DNA of 64,000 bases, from the NCBI RefSeq assembly GCF_004120195.1, contig NZ_SCHN01000008.1, positions 401,810 to 465,809 on the forward strand, given 5' to 3'. The position numbers were made by a program, and so were the translations under genes. Position 1 is the stretch's first letter. Each line of letters begins with the position of its first letter. Origin of the DNA: Enterovibrio baiacu. Its GTDB lineage: Bacteria; Pseudomonadota; Gammaproteobacteria; Enterobacterales; Vibrionaceae. This document shows, piece by piece, positions 53,394 through 61,757 of the stretch. The notes beneath the pieces are model-generated. The model was not told where the DNA came from. It was given only the letters and a program-made list of their open reading frames with translations, and did no database searches.

Positions 53394-53941
53394 ATAAGTA
53401 GCTTTATGGCGTGGCTATTTATTGATGAGTCGAATAATAGCTCTTCTTGTTCACTCGAATTAGCTGAATGTAAGAAATGCTATTTGCAACAAGCATTTGA
53501 ACCTGCGCGATCATTGTAATGAAGAGATTCAATTAATTTGCAACAGTCGCGGTATGTTATTACCTTTTCTTCTTTTCAATATTCATGCGCTAAATGACGA
53601 AGATGTGAATAAGCGCTGCGCCCTCTAATGCTATTTCACGATCGCTGGGGATATTGAAAACGCGTGATAGCGCAGAAGTGCTCTCGGGAGCTTTCCGTTC
53701 TACGCGGAGTGCCCTACCTAATCTTCTGTCTATCTTGTTGGTCATCGAGAGTGTTGTACTTTGACGCATTGCTGTTTTGTGACGAGATGTTGACGCTTGT
53801 TATGAGTTTCAGGGCTTTTATTTGGGCTGAATATCACATTATTTGAGCGTGATCGATATTCTGATTTTTTGCCAATTTATTAATTGCCTAAATTTTTGGG
53901 GCGCGTTAGGTTCGTGCTTGTTTTTTTGTGAGGAAAATCAA
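53394..53941. other. Gap between the two zinc-ribbon genes
   Basis: About 550 bases with no convincing gene. A 36-codon frame at 53406 contains CKKC, perhaps a decayed relative, and a 60-codon frame at 53664 has no support. No terminator is clear. Confidence 0.35.
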
Positions 53942-54121
53942 ATGTTAGTGTTTTGCAATACCAAATGTCCGAGTTGTGGGGAAAAGGTTGGGTTCGTACG
54001 TATCAAACGCAGCTGGGTAGAGCGCAACCTGACACATCGTCATGACCAGAAAGCACACTGCGCAGGTTGTTTGCATGAACTGTTTCTAACGCCGCCTAAA
54101 AAGCAAAAGAGTATGGGGTAA
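53942..54121 (+). CDS. Mini zinc-ribbon protein B (59 aa)
   Basis: A 59-aa protein with C9-P-S-C12 and C40-A-G-C43 and a Lys-rich tail. The ATG at 53942, with GAGGA about 8 bases upstream, is chosen rather than the longer frame from 53843, whose extra 33 residues look non-coding. It is a clear paralogue of the 54-aa protein A (same cysteine spacing, shared FVRIKRSWVER / YYRINRSFFER). The pair suggests a local duplication. Function unknown. Confidence 0.65.
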   Translation: MLVFCNTKCPSCGEKVGFVRIKRSWVERNLTHRHDQKAHCAGCLHELFLTPPKKQKSMG

Positions 54122-54330
54122 GAGCGGGGAAGGGCAGGAAGTACGGCCCTAGTACCAGGGAATAGCAGAACTTGCGGTGCGGAGATGTCGCGTTTTTTGC
54201 TTTGGCCCGTCCCTATTTCCAAGGGGGAGTTTGGGGGGGAATGCTCGGAGCCGAATGTTTTAGTGGTTTCTGTTGAAATAGCGTACCTTTTGCCTAGGAA
54301 GGGCTGCGTCAAGAAATAGAGCTCAAATGT
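54122..54330. repeat. Degenerate mosaic module and composite element
   Basis: Contains gagcggggaagggcaggaag, a cctagtacc variant of the cctagg block, tgcggtgcggagatgtcgcg, and a worn copy of the composite palindromic element (gtccctatttccaaggggga, then a ggggggaatgctcgg run). No gene is supported. Confidence 0.6.
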
Positions 54331-54397
54331 TCAATGTTTTTTCAAGCAAAAGTCTCTCTACCATTTGCAATACTCCGGATATACCCTCACGCTTTTT

Positions 54398-54509
54398 CTA
54401 GCATCTAGCATCTAGCATCTAGCATCTAGCATCTAGCATCTAGCATCTAGCATCTAGCATCTAGCATCTAGCATCTAGCATCTAGCATCTAGCATCTAGC
54501 ATCTAGCAT
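54398..54509. repeat. Sixteen-copy ctagcat heptamer array
   Basis: Sixteen perfect tandem copies of ctagcat, 112 bases. CTAG is usually rare in enteric and related genomes, so 16 copies in one place are notable. The array is about 180 bases before galE. Confidence 0.92.
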
Positions 54510-54574
54510 CTCATCACCACTTAAAAAAGAATGGAATAACCGAAGAGGTTGTTCGTCTATCTAGAGATAAACGA

Positions 54575-54580
54575 TATAAT
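54575..54580 (+). promoter_or_regulatory. Possible -10 box of galE
   Basis: A perfect TATAAT lies about 110 bases upstream of the galE ATG. The best -35-like hexamer, ttgttc at 54549, is 20 bases away, which is longer than ideal. The call is therefore weak. Confidence 0.3.
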
Positions 54581-54690
54581 GTCCATTTCTATCGACAGTT
54601 CTCTACGTCTTACCAAGGAATCTGCATTATTGAGCTGGTATTGCTATGCTGCTCAATAGTGAAAAGTGACAATAATTTTTGGGATAAAAC

Positions 54691-55707
54691 ATGAATGTAT
54701 TAGTGACAGGCGGGATGGGTTACATCGGCAGCCACACATGTGTGCAGTTGATTGAATCGGGTATTAACCCGATCCTCGTAGATAACCTCCACAACAGTAA
54801 GTTAGCTGTTCTTAACCGCATCGAAAAGCTGTCTGGCAAGATGCCGACCTTTTATCAAGGTGACATTCGCGACAAGGCCTTCCTCGCGTCGATTTTTGAG
54901 AAAGAGAACATTGATGCCGTTATCCACTTTGCGGGCTTGAAAGCCGTGGGTGAGTCTGTTGAGAAGCCGCTGGAATATTACGACAACAATGTGAATGGCA
55001 CGCTGGTGCTGGTTGATGCCATGCGTGATGCCGGTGTGAAGTCGATCATCTTCAGCTCGTCAGCAACCGTATATGGCGACCCTGCGTCTGTGCCTATTCG
55101 TGAAGATTTCCCAACGTCTGCGACTAACCCTTACGGTCGCAGCAAGTTGATGGTGGAAGAGTGTCTAACAGACTTCCACAAAGCAAACCCTGATTGGAGC
55201 ATTACGCTACTTCGCTACTTCAACCCTGTTGGCTCGCACGAATCCGGTGAAATGGGAGAAGACCCGCAAGGCATTCCGAACAACCTCATGCCGTTTATTT
55301 CTCAAGTCGCTGTTGGCCGTCGTGAGTTTTTGTCTGTGTTCGGTGATGACTACCCAACGCCAGATGGCAGTGGTGTACGTGATTATATCCACGTTGTCGA
55401 CTTGGCGAATGGTCACTTGGCTGCGCTAGACAAAGTGGGACCAAAAGCAGGTCTGCACATTTATAACCTCGGCACGGGCGATGGTAAAAGCGTACTGGAA
55501 ATGGTCGCTGCCTTTAGCCAAGCGAGCGGTAAGGAAATCGCGTACAAGATTGCACCACGTCGCCCTGGTGATATCGCAGAATGCTGGGCTGACCCTGCAA
55601 AAGCGCGCGCTGAACTGGGCTGGGAAGCCACGCACTCTTTAGATGACATGGTGACTGATACTTGGCGCTGGCAGTCTAACAACCCGAATGGTTATCCGGA
55701 TAAGTAA
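54691..55707 (+). CDS. galE: UDP-glucose 4-epimerase
   Basis: A 338-aa short-chain dehydrogenase-type epimerase interconverting UDP-glucose and UDP-galactose. It has N-terminal VTGGMGYIGSHTCVQL, IFSSSATVYGDP, and the catalytic YGRSK near residue 149. A central block LRYFNPVGSHESG and a C-terminal RRPGDIAECWADP complete the family pattern. It lies apart from the main polysaccharide operon, in a small group with VanZ-like, ugd and wecA copies, and shares the UDP-glucose pool made by galU. Confidence 0.94.
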   Translation: MNVLVTGGMGYIGSHTCVQLIESGINPILVDNLHNSKLAVLNRIEKLSGKMPTFYQGDIRDKAFLASIFEKENIDAVIHFAGLKAVGESVEKPLEYYDNNVNGTLVLVDAMRDAGVKSIIFSSSATVYGDPASVPIREDFPTSATNPYGRSKLMVEECLTDFHKANPDWSITLLRYFNPVGSHESGEMGEDPQGIPNNLMPFISQVAVGRREFLSVFGDDYPTPDGSGVRDYIHVVDLANGHLAALDKVGPKAGLHIYNLGTGDGKSVLEMVAAFSQASGKEIAYKIAPRRPGDIAECWADPAKARAELGWEATHSLDDMVTDTWRWQSNNPNGYPDK

Positions 55708-55905
55708 CTCGTAGAGCAGGTTCGAGGAAGAGCAGGGACGAGATAAGAGAAAGGGCAGAATTTAGAAAAAAGCAAACATGGCGGAACGGACGTGCCGGGC
55801 TTTTACTTTTAGCTCCTTCCACTTTTCAAGGGGGGCAGTTTTGCTTTTTTTTCTAGGATCTATGACCTAGGATCTGCTCCTCCTGCACTTCCTGCTCCTA
55901 CACAA
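55708..55905. repeat. Mosaic module and CT-rich nonamers after galE
   Basis: Contains gagataagagaaagggcag, gcaaacatggcggaacggacgtg, a half composite palindrome (ctccttccacttttcaaggg), the ctaggatctatgacctagg palindromic block and nonamer-like ctcctgcacttcctgctcct just before the VanZ-like gene. Confidence 0.7.
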
Positions 55906-55918
55906 GGATTCTTATTTC

Positions 55919-56311
55919 TTGAAACAATCACGTCTATCTCTCGCCCTCTATATCTCTGCACTTTTTATTGCATTTTTGGGCGTCAGTTCTTTGTTCACAG
56001 GTATAGGGCTTTCTGCCATTAACTTGGAAGGCAGCCATTTTTTCTTCGGTCATGGTGACTGGCTGTTTCATTTCGCGCTTTTCCATCTCAGTGGTTGGCT
56101 TGTATATTCATTCGGTGCAGGTAAGCGATGTCTGGCGTGGTTAACGCTCTTAGCGCTTGGTATCTTTTCTGAGTTTGCGCAAACCTATTGGGTGCAAGGC
56201 CGTGAAGGTAGCGTCAGTGATGCAATTGTGAATGTTGTTGCAGTGCTTTCTGTTTATCCACTTTCCCTCCTTCTTTCCTCTCTTCGTCAGCGTCATCAAA
56301 CCTCAAAATAA
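55919..56311 (+). CDS. VanZ-like small membrane protein, TTG start
   Basis: A 130-aa protein with about four membrane helices. It has the VanZ-type core: FGHGDWLFHFALFHLSGWLVY, then a helix with LALGIFSEFAQTYWVQGREGSVSDAIVNVVA, where the conserved acidic residues lie near residue 83 and 100. The only suitable start is a TTG at 55919, with AAGGA upstream. VanZ proteins can alter glycopeptide response, but many are of unknown role. Its place by galE and ugd suggests a link to surface glycans. Confidence 0.75.
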   Translation: MKQSRLSLALYISALFIAFLGVSSLFTGIGLSAINLEGSHFFFGHGDWLFHFALFHLSGWLVYSFGAGKRCLAWLTLLALGIFSEFAQTYWVQGREGSVSDAIVNVVAVLSVYPLSLLLSSLRQRHQTSK

Positions 56312-56437
56312 ACGTCAGAATTTCTTCATGTCCTATATTTAAGATAAATCGAGATTTTGCCCTTGTGGATGAACGCAAGAGGCAGAACAAAAAGCAGTTG
56401 GATGTGCTTTTAATTTGTTTTTTTATGGGGTGAGTGA

Positions 56438-57604
56438 ATGAAGATAGCGGTAGCAGGAACGGGCTACGTCGGGTTATCTAACGCCATGTTACTTGCACAG
56501 AATCATGATGTGGTTGCGGTTGATATTGTCCCCAATAAAGTCGATATGCTTAATCAGGGCTTTTCGCCCATTTCAGACCCTGATATCGAAGTATTTATTA
56601 CTCAGAAAGACCTACGCTTTTACGCCACTTTGGACAGCAACGCTGCTTATGAGTGGGCAGATGTTGTGTTTGTTGCGACACCAACCGACTACGACCCTAC
56701 GACTAATTTCTTTAATACGTCTTCGGTAGAAACGGTCATTCAGCAGGTCATGAGTGTGAACCCTGATGCCATTATCGTGATTAAGTCGACAGTGCCTGTG
56801 GGCTTTACCGAATCTGCCAAAGAGACTTATCAAACTGAAAACCTTTTGTTTTCCCCAGAGTTTTTGCGCGAGGGCAAAGCGCTAAAAGACAACCTCAACC
56901 CTTCTCGTATCATTATTGGTGCCCAAAATGATGCAGGGAGGCTGGTGGCTGATTTGCTGATTGAGGGTGCTGAGCGTGACGATGTGCCGGTGTTATTTAT
57001 TCATTCGACGGAAGCCGAGGCGGTAAAGCTTTTTTCTAATACCTACCTTGCAATGCGTGTGGCGTATTTCAATGAACTGGATTCTTATGCCGAGGCGCTG
57101 GGGTTGGAATCGCGCGAAATCATTGAAGGGGTGTGCTTAGACCCGCGAATTGGTGACCATTACAATAATCCTTCGTTCGGTTATGGGGGCTACTGCCTTC
57201 CAAAAGACACTAAACAGCTGCTAGCGAATTATCAAGCGGTGCCCAATAACATCATTGGCGCGATAGTCGATGCAAACCGAACCCGAAAGGACTTTATCGC
57301 CAATGCGATATTGGAGAAAAAACCGCGCGTTGTGGGGATCTACAGGCTGATCATGAAAAGTGGTTCAGATAACTTTAGAGCCTCTTCAATCCTAGGTGTG
57401 ATGAAGCGAATTAAAGCCAAGGGTATTGAGATTATTGTGTATGAGCCAGTGTACGAAGAAGATGCGTTTTATGGCTCTGACGTTGTGGAGAATTTAGCGG
57501 AATTCAAAGATAGAGCAGATGTGATTGTGTCTAATCGGATGGCGCTCGAATTAGAAGACGTCAAACACAAGGTATATACGCGGGATTTGTTTGGATTGGA
57601 TTAA
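56438..57604 (+). CDS. ugd: UDP-glucose 6-dehydrogenase (copy 2)
   Basis: A 388-aa paralogue of the enzyme at 26288, of identical length. It has [15 protein letters not shown] at the N-terminus and the catalytic Cys in [14 protein letters not shown]. The two proteins are about equally distant over the whole chain and share [15 protein letters not shown], so this is a true duplicate rather than a fragment. GGGG lies about 9 bases before its ATG. It may serve a second polysaccharide, or be the older chromosomal copy. Confidence 0.92.
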   Translation: MKIAVAGTGYVGLSNAMLLAQNHDVVAVDIVPNKVDMLNQGFSPISDPDIEVFITQKDLRFYATLDSNAAYEWADVVFVATPTDYDPTTNFFNTSSVETVIQQVMSVNPDAIIVIKSTVPVGFTESAKETYQTENLLFSPEFLREGKALKDNLNPSRIIIGAQNDAGRLVADLLIEGAERDDVPVLFIHSTEAEAVKLFSNTYLAMRVAYFNELDSYAEALGLESREIIEGVCLDPRIGDHYNNPSFGYGGYCLPKDTKQLLANYQAVPNNIIGAIVDANRTRKDFIANAILEKKPRVVGIYRLIMKSGSDNFRASSILGVMKRIKAKGIEIIVYEPVYEEDAFYGSDVVENLAEFKDRADVIVSNRMALELEDVKHKVYTRDLFGLD

Positions 57605-57662
57605 GCCTTTGCGTTACTTACTCTGTGTGAGCAACTCAAAGGCTCATTGTTAACACGAACAG

Positions 57663-58745
57663 TTAGCTTTCGTTCTGGTAGACAAGCGCTTCTTTCCCGA
57701 ACAGACGACGGACAAAGGTGAGTAGTCGCCAGATGTGGCTGAGTGCAAAGAAGTAGAGCCCGAAAGTAGCAACAAAAGCAAAACACATCACGTACTCAGG
57801 AATGTTTGTGTTTTCACCAATGATACCGATTGCTGCAAATATCAATGCCAGCGTGCAAATGGCGGTTAAGGTTTGAATTGGGTTTAACCCTGCGCGTTGG
57901 CAAATGTGGTGTAAGTGTTCGCGGTCTGGTTTGAAAGGGGAATCGCCTCGACGGATACGTCGGATCATAATGGCAGCCATGTCCATTAGCGGTAGCGCAA
58001 TGATCCATAGGGCAGTTACTGGACGCATGGCGGCTTCAAAATCAGGCTGTGAGGCTTTAATGATTAACCACAGCGCCATGAAGCCAATGATCATTGACCC
58101 TGAATCGCCCATGAAAACCTTTCGCTTCTTACCAAAAATCCCCAAATTCATCATGATGTAGGGGATCAGTGCCGCAATAACAACGAGGCAAAGCTGAACA
58201 AGCTCCCAAACCCCTGCTGTAGAGAAGAAATACGCTAACGCACCAAAAGTGACGATTGACAGGCCGCCAAGCAGCCCATCAATACCGTCCACCATATTGA
58301 ACGCGTTTATGGCACCAATGACCGCCAATACCGTGATTGGGTAAGTAAGCACACCGAGCTGTAATATGCCAAACCCAAACATATTGCCCAGATATGCAAG
58401 TTCAACGTCGACAGAGGCAATCATGACGATGCCGAGTAATATCTGAATAAAGAAGCGGATTTTATAGCTCACATCGTATTTGTCATCCAATACGCCAATG
58501 AGTGTTAATAAGGCAATAGATGCCAAAAAAACCACGCTTGCGGGGTAAAAAGGGACAAAGAAAACAAGATAGGTGGAGACCACAGAAAATACGGTGAGGC
58601 CGCCTACAAGCGGGACTGCGCCTTGGTGCTGTTTTCTTCCTGTTGGTATATCAACGAGCCCTATTCGATATGCCAACTTTCTAAATAGATAGAGTGAAAT
58701 AAACGATAATGCAAAAGCACCGATATAAGGTGTGTACATAGTCAT
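57663..58745 (-). CDS. wecA: WecA-type undecaprenyl-P sugar-1-P transferase (copy 2)
   Basis: A 360-aa paralogue of the protein at 28757. The same key loops are present: GVLDDKYDVS, NAFNMVDGIDGL, FMGDSGSMIIGF and PDREHLHHICQ. About ten membrane helices are expected. It is transcribed toward ugd copy 2, with 58 bases between the stops. Having two initiating transferases allows two glycans to be started independently, or is redundant. The ATG is followed directly by a hydrophobic helix. Confidence 0.9.
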   Translation of the reverse strand: MTMYTPYIGAFALSFISLYLFRKLAYRIGLVDIPTGRKQHQGAVPLVGGLTVFSVVSTYLVFFVPFYPASVVFLASIALLTLIGVLDDKYDVSYKIRFFIQILLGIVMIASVDVELAYLGNMFGFGILQLGVLTYPITVLAVIGAINAFNMVDGIDGLLGGLSIVTFGALAYFFSTAGVWELVQLCLVVIAALIPYIMMNLGIFGKKRKVFMGDSGSMIIGFMALWLIIKASQPDFEAAMRPVTALWIIALPLMDMAAIMIRRIRRGDSPFKPDREHLHHICQRAGLNPIQTLTAICTLALIFAAIGIIGENTNIPEYVMCFAFVATFGLYFFALSHIWRLLTFVRRLFGKEALVYQNES

Positions 58746-58988
58746 ACCTAAGCCTAACTGAGTTGTTTGTGTATGTTTTGTTGTCTAGATGAGGCGTTAG
58801 ATTTGTTAGTTTTTCGCTCTCTAGGATGTGGGTTATTCTATGGGTTATTTATGACCACTCTTATGCAGTGGCTAATAATTGCGACTGAGGTGTCAAAAAT
58901 ACACGCCAATTTTTTGTCATAAATCAGGCTGGAGATATTGGTTGTAACAATATGAAAAATATAGATATATCAGTTTCACCTTAATGCG

Positions 58989-59017
58989 AAAATGGGCCAG
59001 TGTTTGGCCCATTTTTG
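58989..59017. terminator. Intrinsic terminator near the S8 protease 3' end
   Basis: The stem aaaatgggcca (58989-58999) pairs with tggcccatttt (59005-59015), with A and T runs outside. It lies just beyond the stop of the minus-strand protease at 59031. Confidence 0.85.
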
Positions 59018-59030
59018 TATGGTGGAAACA

Positions 59031-61637
59031 TTAACGTATGCACAAACTCGTTGAATTCCGCGTCTTCTGGTTGTTTGGGTGCATGACTTTTCTGTAAAGA
59101 CCCATCAGCAACAAGAGCGGTAACAGATAAAAGAAAAATAAAAGGGTGATTTGAATGACAAAGATAGCGCTTTGATTATGTTGAATGGTGTTCACCCAGA
59201 ACGGCGAATGCACGTAATACGCGGTGACCAAGGAGTCGCCAAATGGCAGGTTTAACAATACGTGGTCCCTAAATGCCCTGAGGTGTTTGAGGACATAAGG
59301 GCTGTCGGAAAAGACCAGGCTTGCGATGAAACACCGGCTATCCGAGGCAACAGCGCCGACGTTACCTGCGGTACTTTCCGTCATCGTAAAGCGAATCACG
59401 TACTCTGTGTTTTGTTTGTTCAGTGGTAGGTTCAATAAGGTTTGCGCCCTCGTTTGACGTATGGACGTTGACGAGATTTTTTCACCATTCATGTAAATTG
59501 ACGTTGGTTTTTGTTCTTTTGTATTGCTGCTCTGTGTGAGCGTCAATAAGAGAGATTCTGTCTTTTCTGTTGCCGTTAATCTCAGGGAGTAAACATCGTC
59601 GTATTCAAAAAAGCTGTTGAGTGTTGCTCCCGTGGAGACAGCTGAAAGCGTATTGTTGTTTGTTAACGGGATACTCCATTCCTTTGACTCGTCGATTTGT
59701 CCGGCGAATTGCCAAGTAGAAAGTGCATTGTTGTGCAAGGCATGAATGATGCTCTGTTTAGCGCCTGTTGTTGCGGTATTAATGTCGAGTTTCTGTTCTG
59801 TCATTCCTGAAAAAAGTGGTGCATCCGAGTCGGCTACTGTGACTGCGCTGGGCTCACTGATGTCGAGATCCCCTAACATCACGTAGGCATCCGATCCCTT
59901 GGGAATGCTGCCTAGTTGAAGGGTTTTTGTGTTGGTGTGTTGGGCGATCTGCAAGTGAGTATAGGCAGATGTATGGATGGCATCGGCAATAGATTGGCGA
60001 TCATTCACTGTGGCGTACGCATATTCGGCGCGTATTCGAATCGCCGAAATGTCTCCTCCCACGGGGAGGGTATATTGGTTAGAAGGGGCGGGGACGTTTT
60101 CTTTGAATGTATATTCGCCATGGCTATTCGCCACTTCGACGCGATAATGCTCAGCAAATGTCACGCCTCGCCAGGTCAAAATGCTGACCCCATCATCTTC
60201 CAGTAAGTTGAGTGACTGTGGTGCCATCAGTGTGGGTTTGATAAAGAGAGAGTGCTCAACGTTGTCATTATCAATGGCAGTGATCCAGCCCGCAGGTAAA
60301 GTTCTTACGGGGAAAACGACGAGGTTATCGTCTGTGCCTGCGTTAGAAAGGGGGGCATAGCGCTGAGGACGTGTGGCCGACACATACTCCCAGTGAACTA
60401 TGTTGTTAAGCCCCCTTCCTGCAATAACGAGTGTGTCATCAGAAAAGGTAGCACTGCTGATCGCGACGCGGTGAATGGGGGTGTTTAGCGCGTTATTTGC
60501 GTTGAGTCGCGCACCTGAAATGGTGGTGTGAGTGAGCGAAGGCTCGGCTTTTGCTGTCTGAAGAATATGGTTTTTTATGTCAGCGGCGAGAAGTGCATCG
60601 TTTTGATGGCGAAGCATTGCTGCGGTGGCGGTGACTAAGGGGGCAGCCATTGATGTACCTGTCATGGCTCGGCTACCATTGTTAGGCAGTGCACTGAGAA
60701 GATCGGTGCCTGACGCGGCAATATCGACAGTGGTGTTGCCATAGTTGCTTAGCGGATAGAGGTGTTGTGTCGTGTTGTCCCAATTCGCGACGCTGATGAC
60801 GCCGGACAGTGTTTGCGAATACGTGGCAGGATAAAAATTTGAAACACTGAGGTCGCGTCCATAATTGCCGGCTGCGGCGACTTGAATAATGTCGCGTGCG
60901 TCAGCATCTGAAATCACGTCATCCAGAGCGGCATTGGAGACAGATATTCCCCAAGAATGATTGATCACTCGGGCACCATGTGTGATTGCCCATTGAATGC
61001 TTTGAATTGCATCCGCCATTGTTCCACCGCCGAAGTTGTCTAGAAAGCGTATTGGGTAGATGGTTGCGGATGTACATGCACCTTCTAATGCTGGTGCACT
61101 TGCTGAGCGAGCCGCTGCGATTAAACCGGTAACATGGGTGCCGTGTCCGTAACCATCAATCGTTTCGTTGGTTTCTTTGATGGCATCATAGGCATGATCA
61201 AAATGGACGTCATAAAACGCAGGGTGGAGCGTATCTACGCCCGAGTCGATGATTGCGATGGGCGCAGTGTCGCATTGTCTTTGTGTTTGCGTGAGCGCAG
61301 TGAATCCGTCATTGGAAAGAAAATCTTGAGAGTTTTCTGCACTGGCTAAACGGGGTGAACTATCTCGTCGTTTCTCTAAAGGTAGGTCTGATTGGATGTA
61401 TTCAATGTCTGTGAGGGAAAAGAGTGTATTGGCAACGCTCAACAGATTTTCTTCGTCTGTTCGTAACAGGTAATCGCCGTTTTTAAACTGGTAAATGACG
61501 TGATAATCAAACTCTGTGGGCAGAGACATCAAACTCGATGTTTTTATCAGCCAGTCGTTTTTCTTCGCAGGCTCTGCGATAGCAAAAGGGGATAGAAGCA
61601 GTAAAAGGCCTATAACCCAGCGTTTTATTGAATGCAT
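59031..61637 (-). CDS. Secreted S8 serine protease with CFI-box C-terminus
   Basis: An 868-aa subtilisin-family protease. A signal peptide ends AIAEP near residue 22. The catalytic triad is D131 (IIDSGVDT), H165 (GHGTHVTG) and S328 (GTSMAAP), with the oxyanion N257. A long beta-rich middle part follows. Near the C-terminus is a CFI-box: CFIASLVFSDSPYV from 769, then LRAFRDHVLLN, and YYVHSP. A membrane helix (about 825-848) and a short tail come next. The box is known from C-terminal surface-sorting domains. The last 17 codons coincide with the end of a dispersed repeat (59035-59083). The enzyme is probably anchored at the cell surface or released after processing. Confidence 0.88.
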   Translation of the reverse strand: MHSIKRWVIGLLLLLSPFAIAEPAKKNDWLIKTSSLMSLPTEFDYHVIYQFKNGDYLLRTDEENLLSVANTLFSLTDIEYIQSDLPLEKRRDSSPRLASAENSQDFLSNDGFTALTQTQRQCDTAPIAIIDSGVDTLHPAFYDVHFDHAYDAIKETNETIDGYGHGTHVTGLIAAARSASAPALEGACTSATIYPIRFLDNFGGGTMADAIQSIQWAITHGARVINHSWGISVSNAALDDVISDADARDIIQVAAAGNYGRDLSVSNFYPATYSQTLSGVISVANWDNTTQHLYPLSNYGNTTVDIAASGTDLLSALPNNGSRAMTGTSMAAPLVTATAAMLRHQNDALLAADIKNHILQTAKAEPSLTHTTISGARLNANNALNTPIHRVAISSATFSDDTLVIAGRGLNNIVHWEYVSATRPQRYAPLSNAGTDDNLVVFPVRTLPAGWITAIDNDNVEHSLFIKPTLMAPQSLNLLEDDGVSILTWRGVTFAEHYRVEVANSHGEYTFKENVPAPSNQYTLPVGGDISAIRIRAEYAYATVNDRQSIADAIHTSAYTHLQIAQHTNTKTLQLGSIPKGSDAYVMLGDLDISEPSAVTVADSDAPLFSGMTEQKLDINTATTGAKQSIIHALHNNALSTWQFAGQIDESKEWSIPLTNNNTLSAVSTGATLNSFFEYDDVYSLRLTATEKTESLLLTLTQSSNTKEQKPTSIYMNGEKISSTSIRQTRAQTLLNLPLNKQNTEYVIRFTMTESTAGNVGAVASDSRCFIASLVFSDSPYVLKHLRAFRDHVLLNLPFGDSLVTAYYVHSPFWVNTIQHNQSAIFVIQITLLFFFYLLPLLLLMGLYRKVMHPNNQKTRNSTSLCIR
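59035..59083. repeat. MITE end inside the protease stop region
   Basis: Read on the plus strand, 59035-59083 aligns without gaps to 6143-6191-type sequence of the MITE-like element (ctcgttgaattccg against ctcgctgaatccgg, ending ggttgtttgggt). About four of five bases match. It supplies the last 17 codons and nearly the stop of the S8 protease gene. Confidence 0.65.
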
Positions 61638-61723
61638 ACAACAACCTTACTAAACAGACAGCGATTAACATCGCTAAGAGGACAGTGGTTAACATCACCT
61701 AGAAAATGGGAATTAACAAAGTG

Positions 61724-61747
61724 AAAGGGCGGCAGAAGCCGCCCTTT
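61724..61747 (-). terminator. Hairpin after the large lipoprotein gene
   Basis: A perfect stem aaagggcggc (61724-61733) pairs with gccgcccttt (61738-61747). It sits 11 bases past the stop at 61758 on the minus strand. The T-run in that direction is broken, so termination may be partial and allow read-through into the protease gene. Confidence 0.7.
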
Positions 61748-61757
61748 GAGGGGGTGT

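Noticed and set aside
53664-53846. 60-codon frame between the zinc-ribbon genes
   Set aside because: No conserved feature, poor start context and ordinary composition for non-coding DNA.
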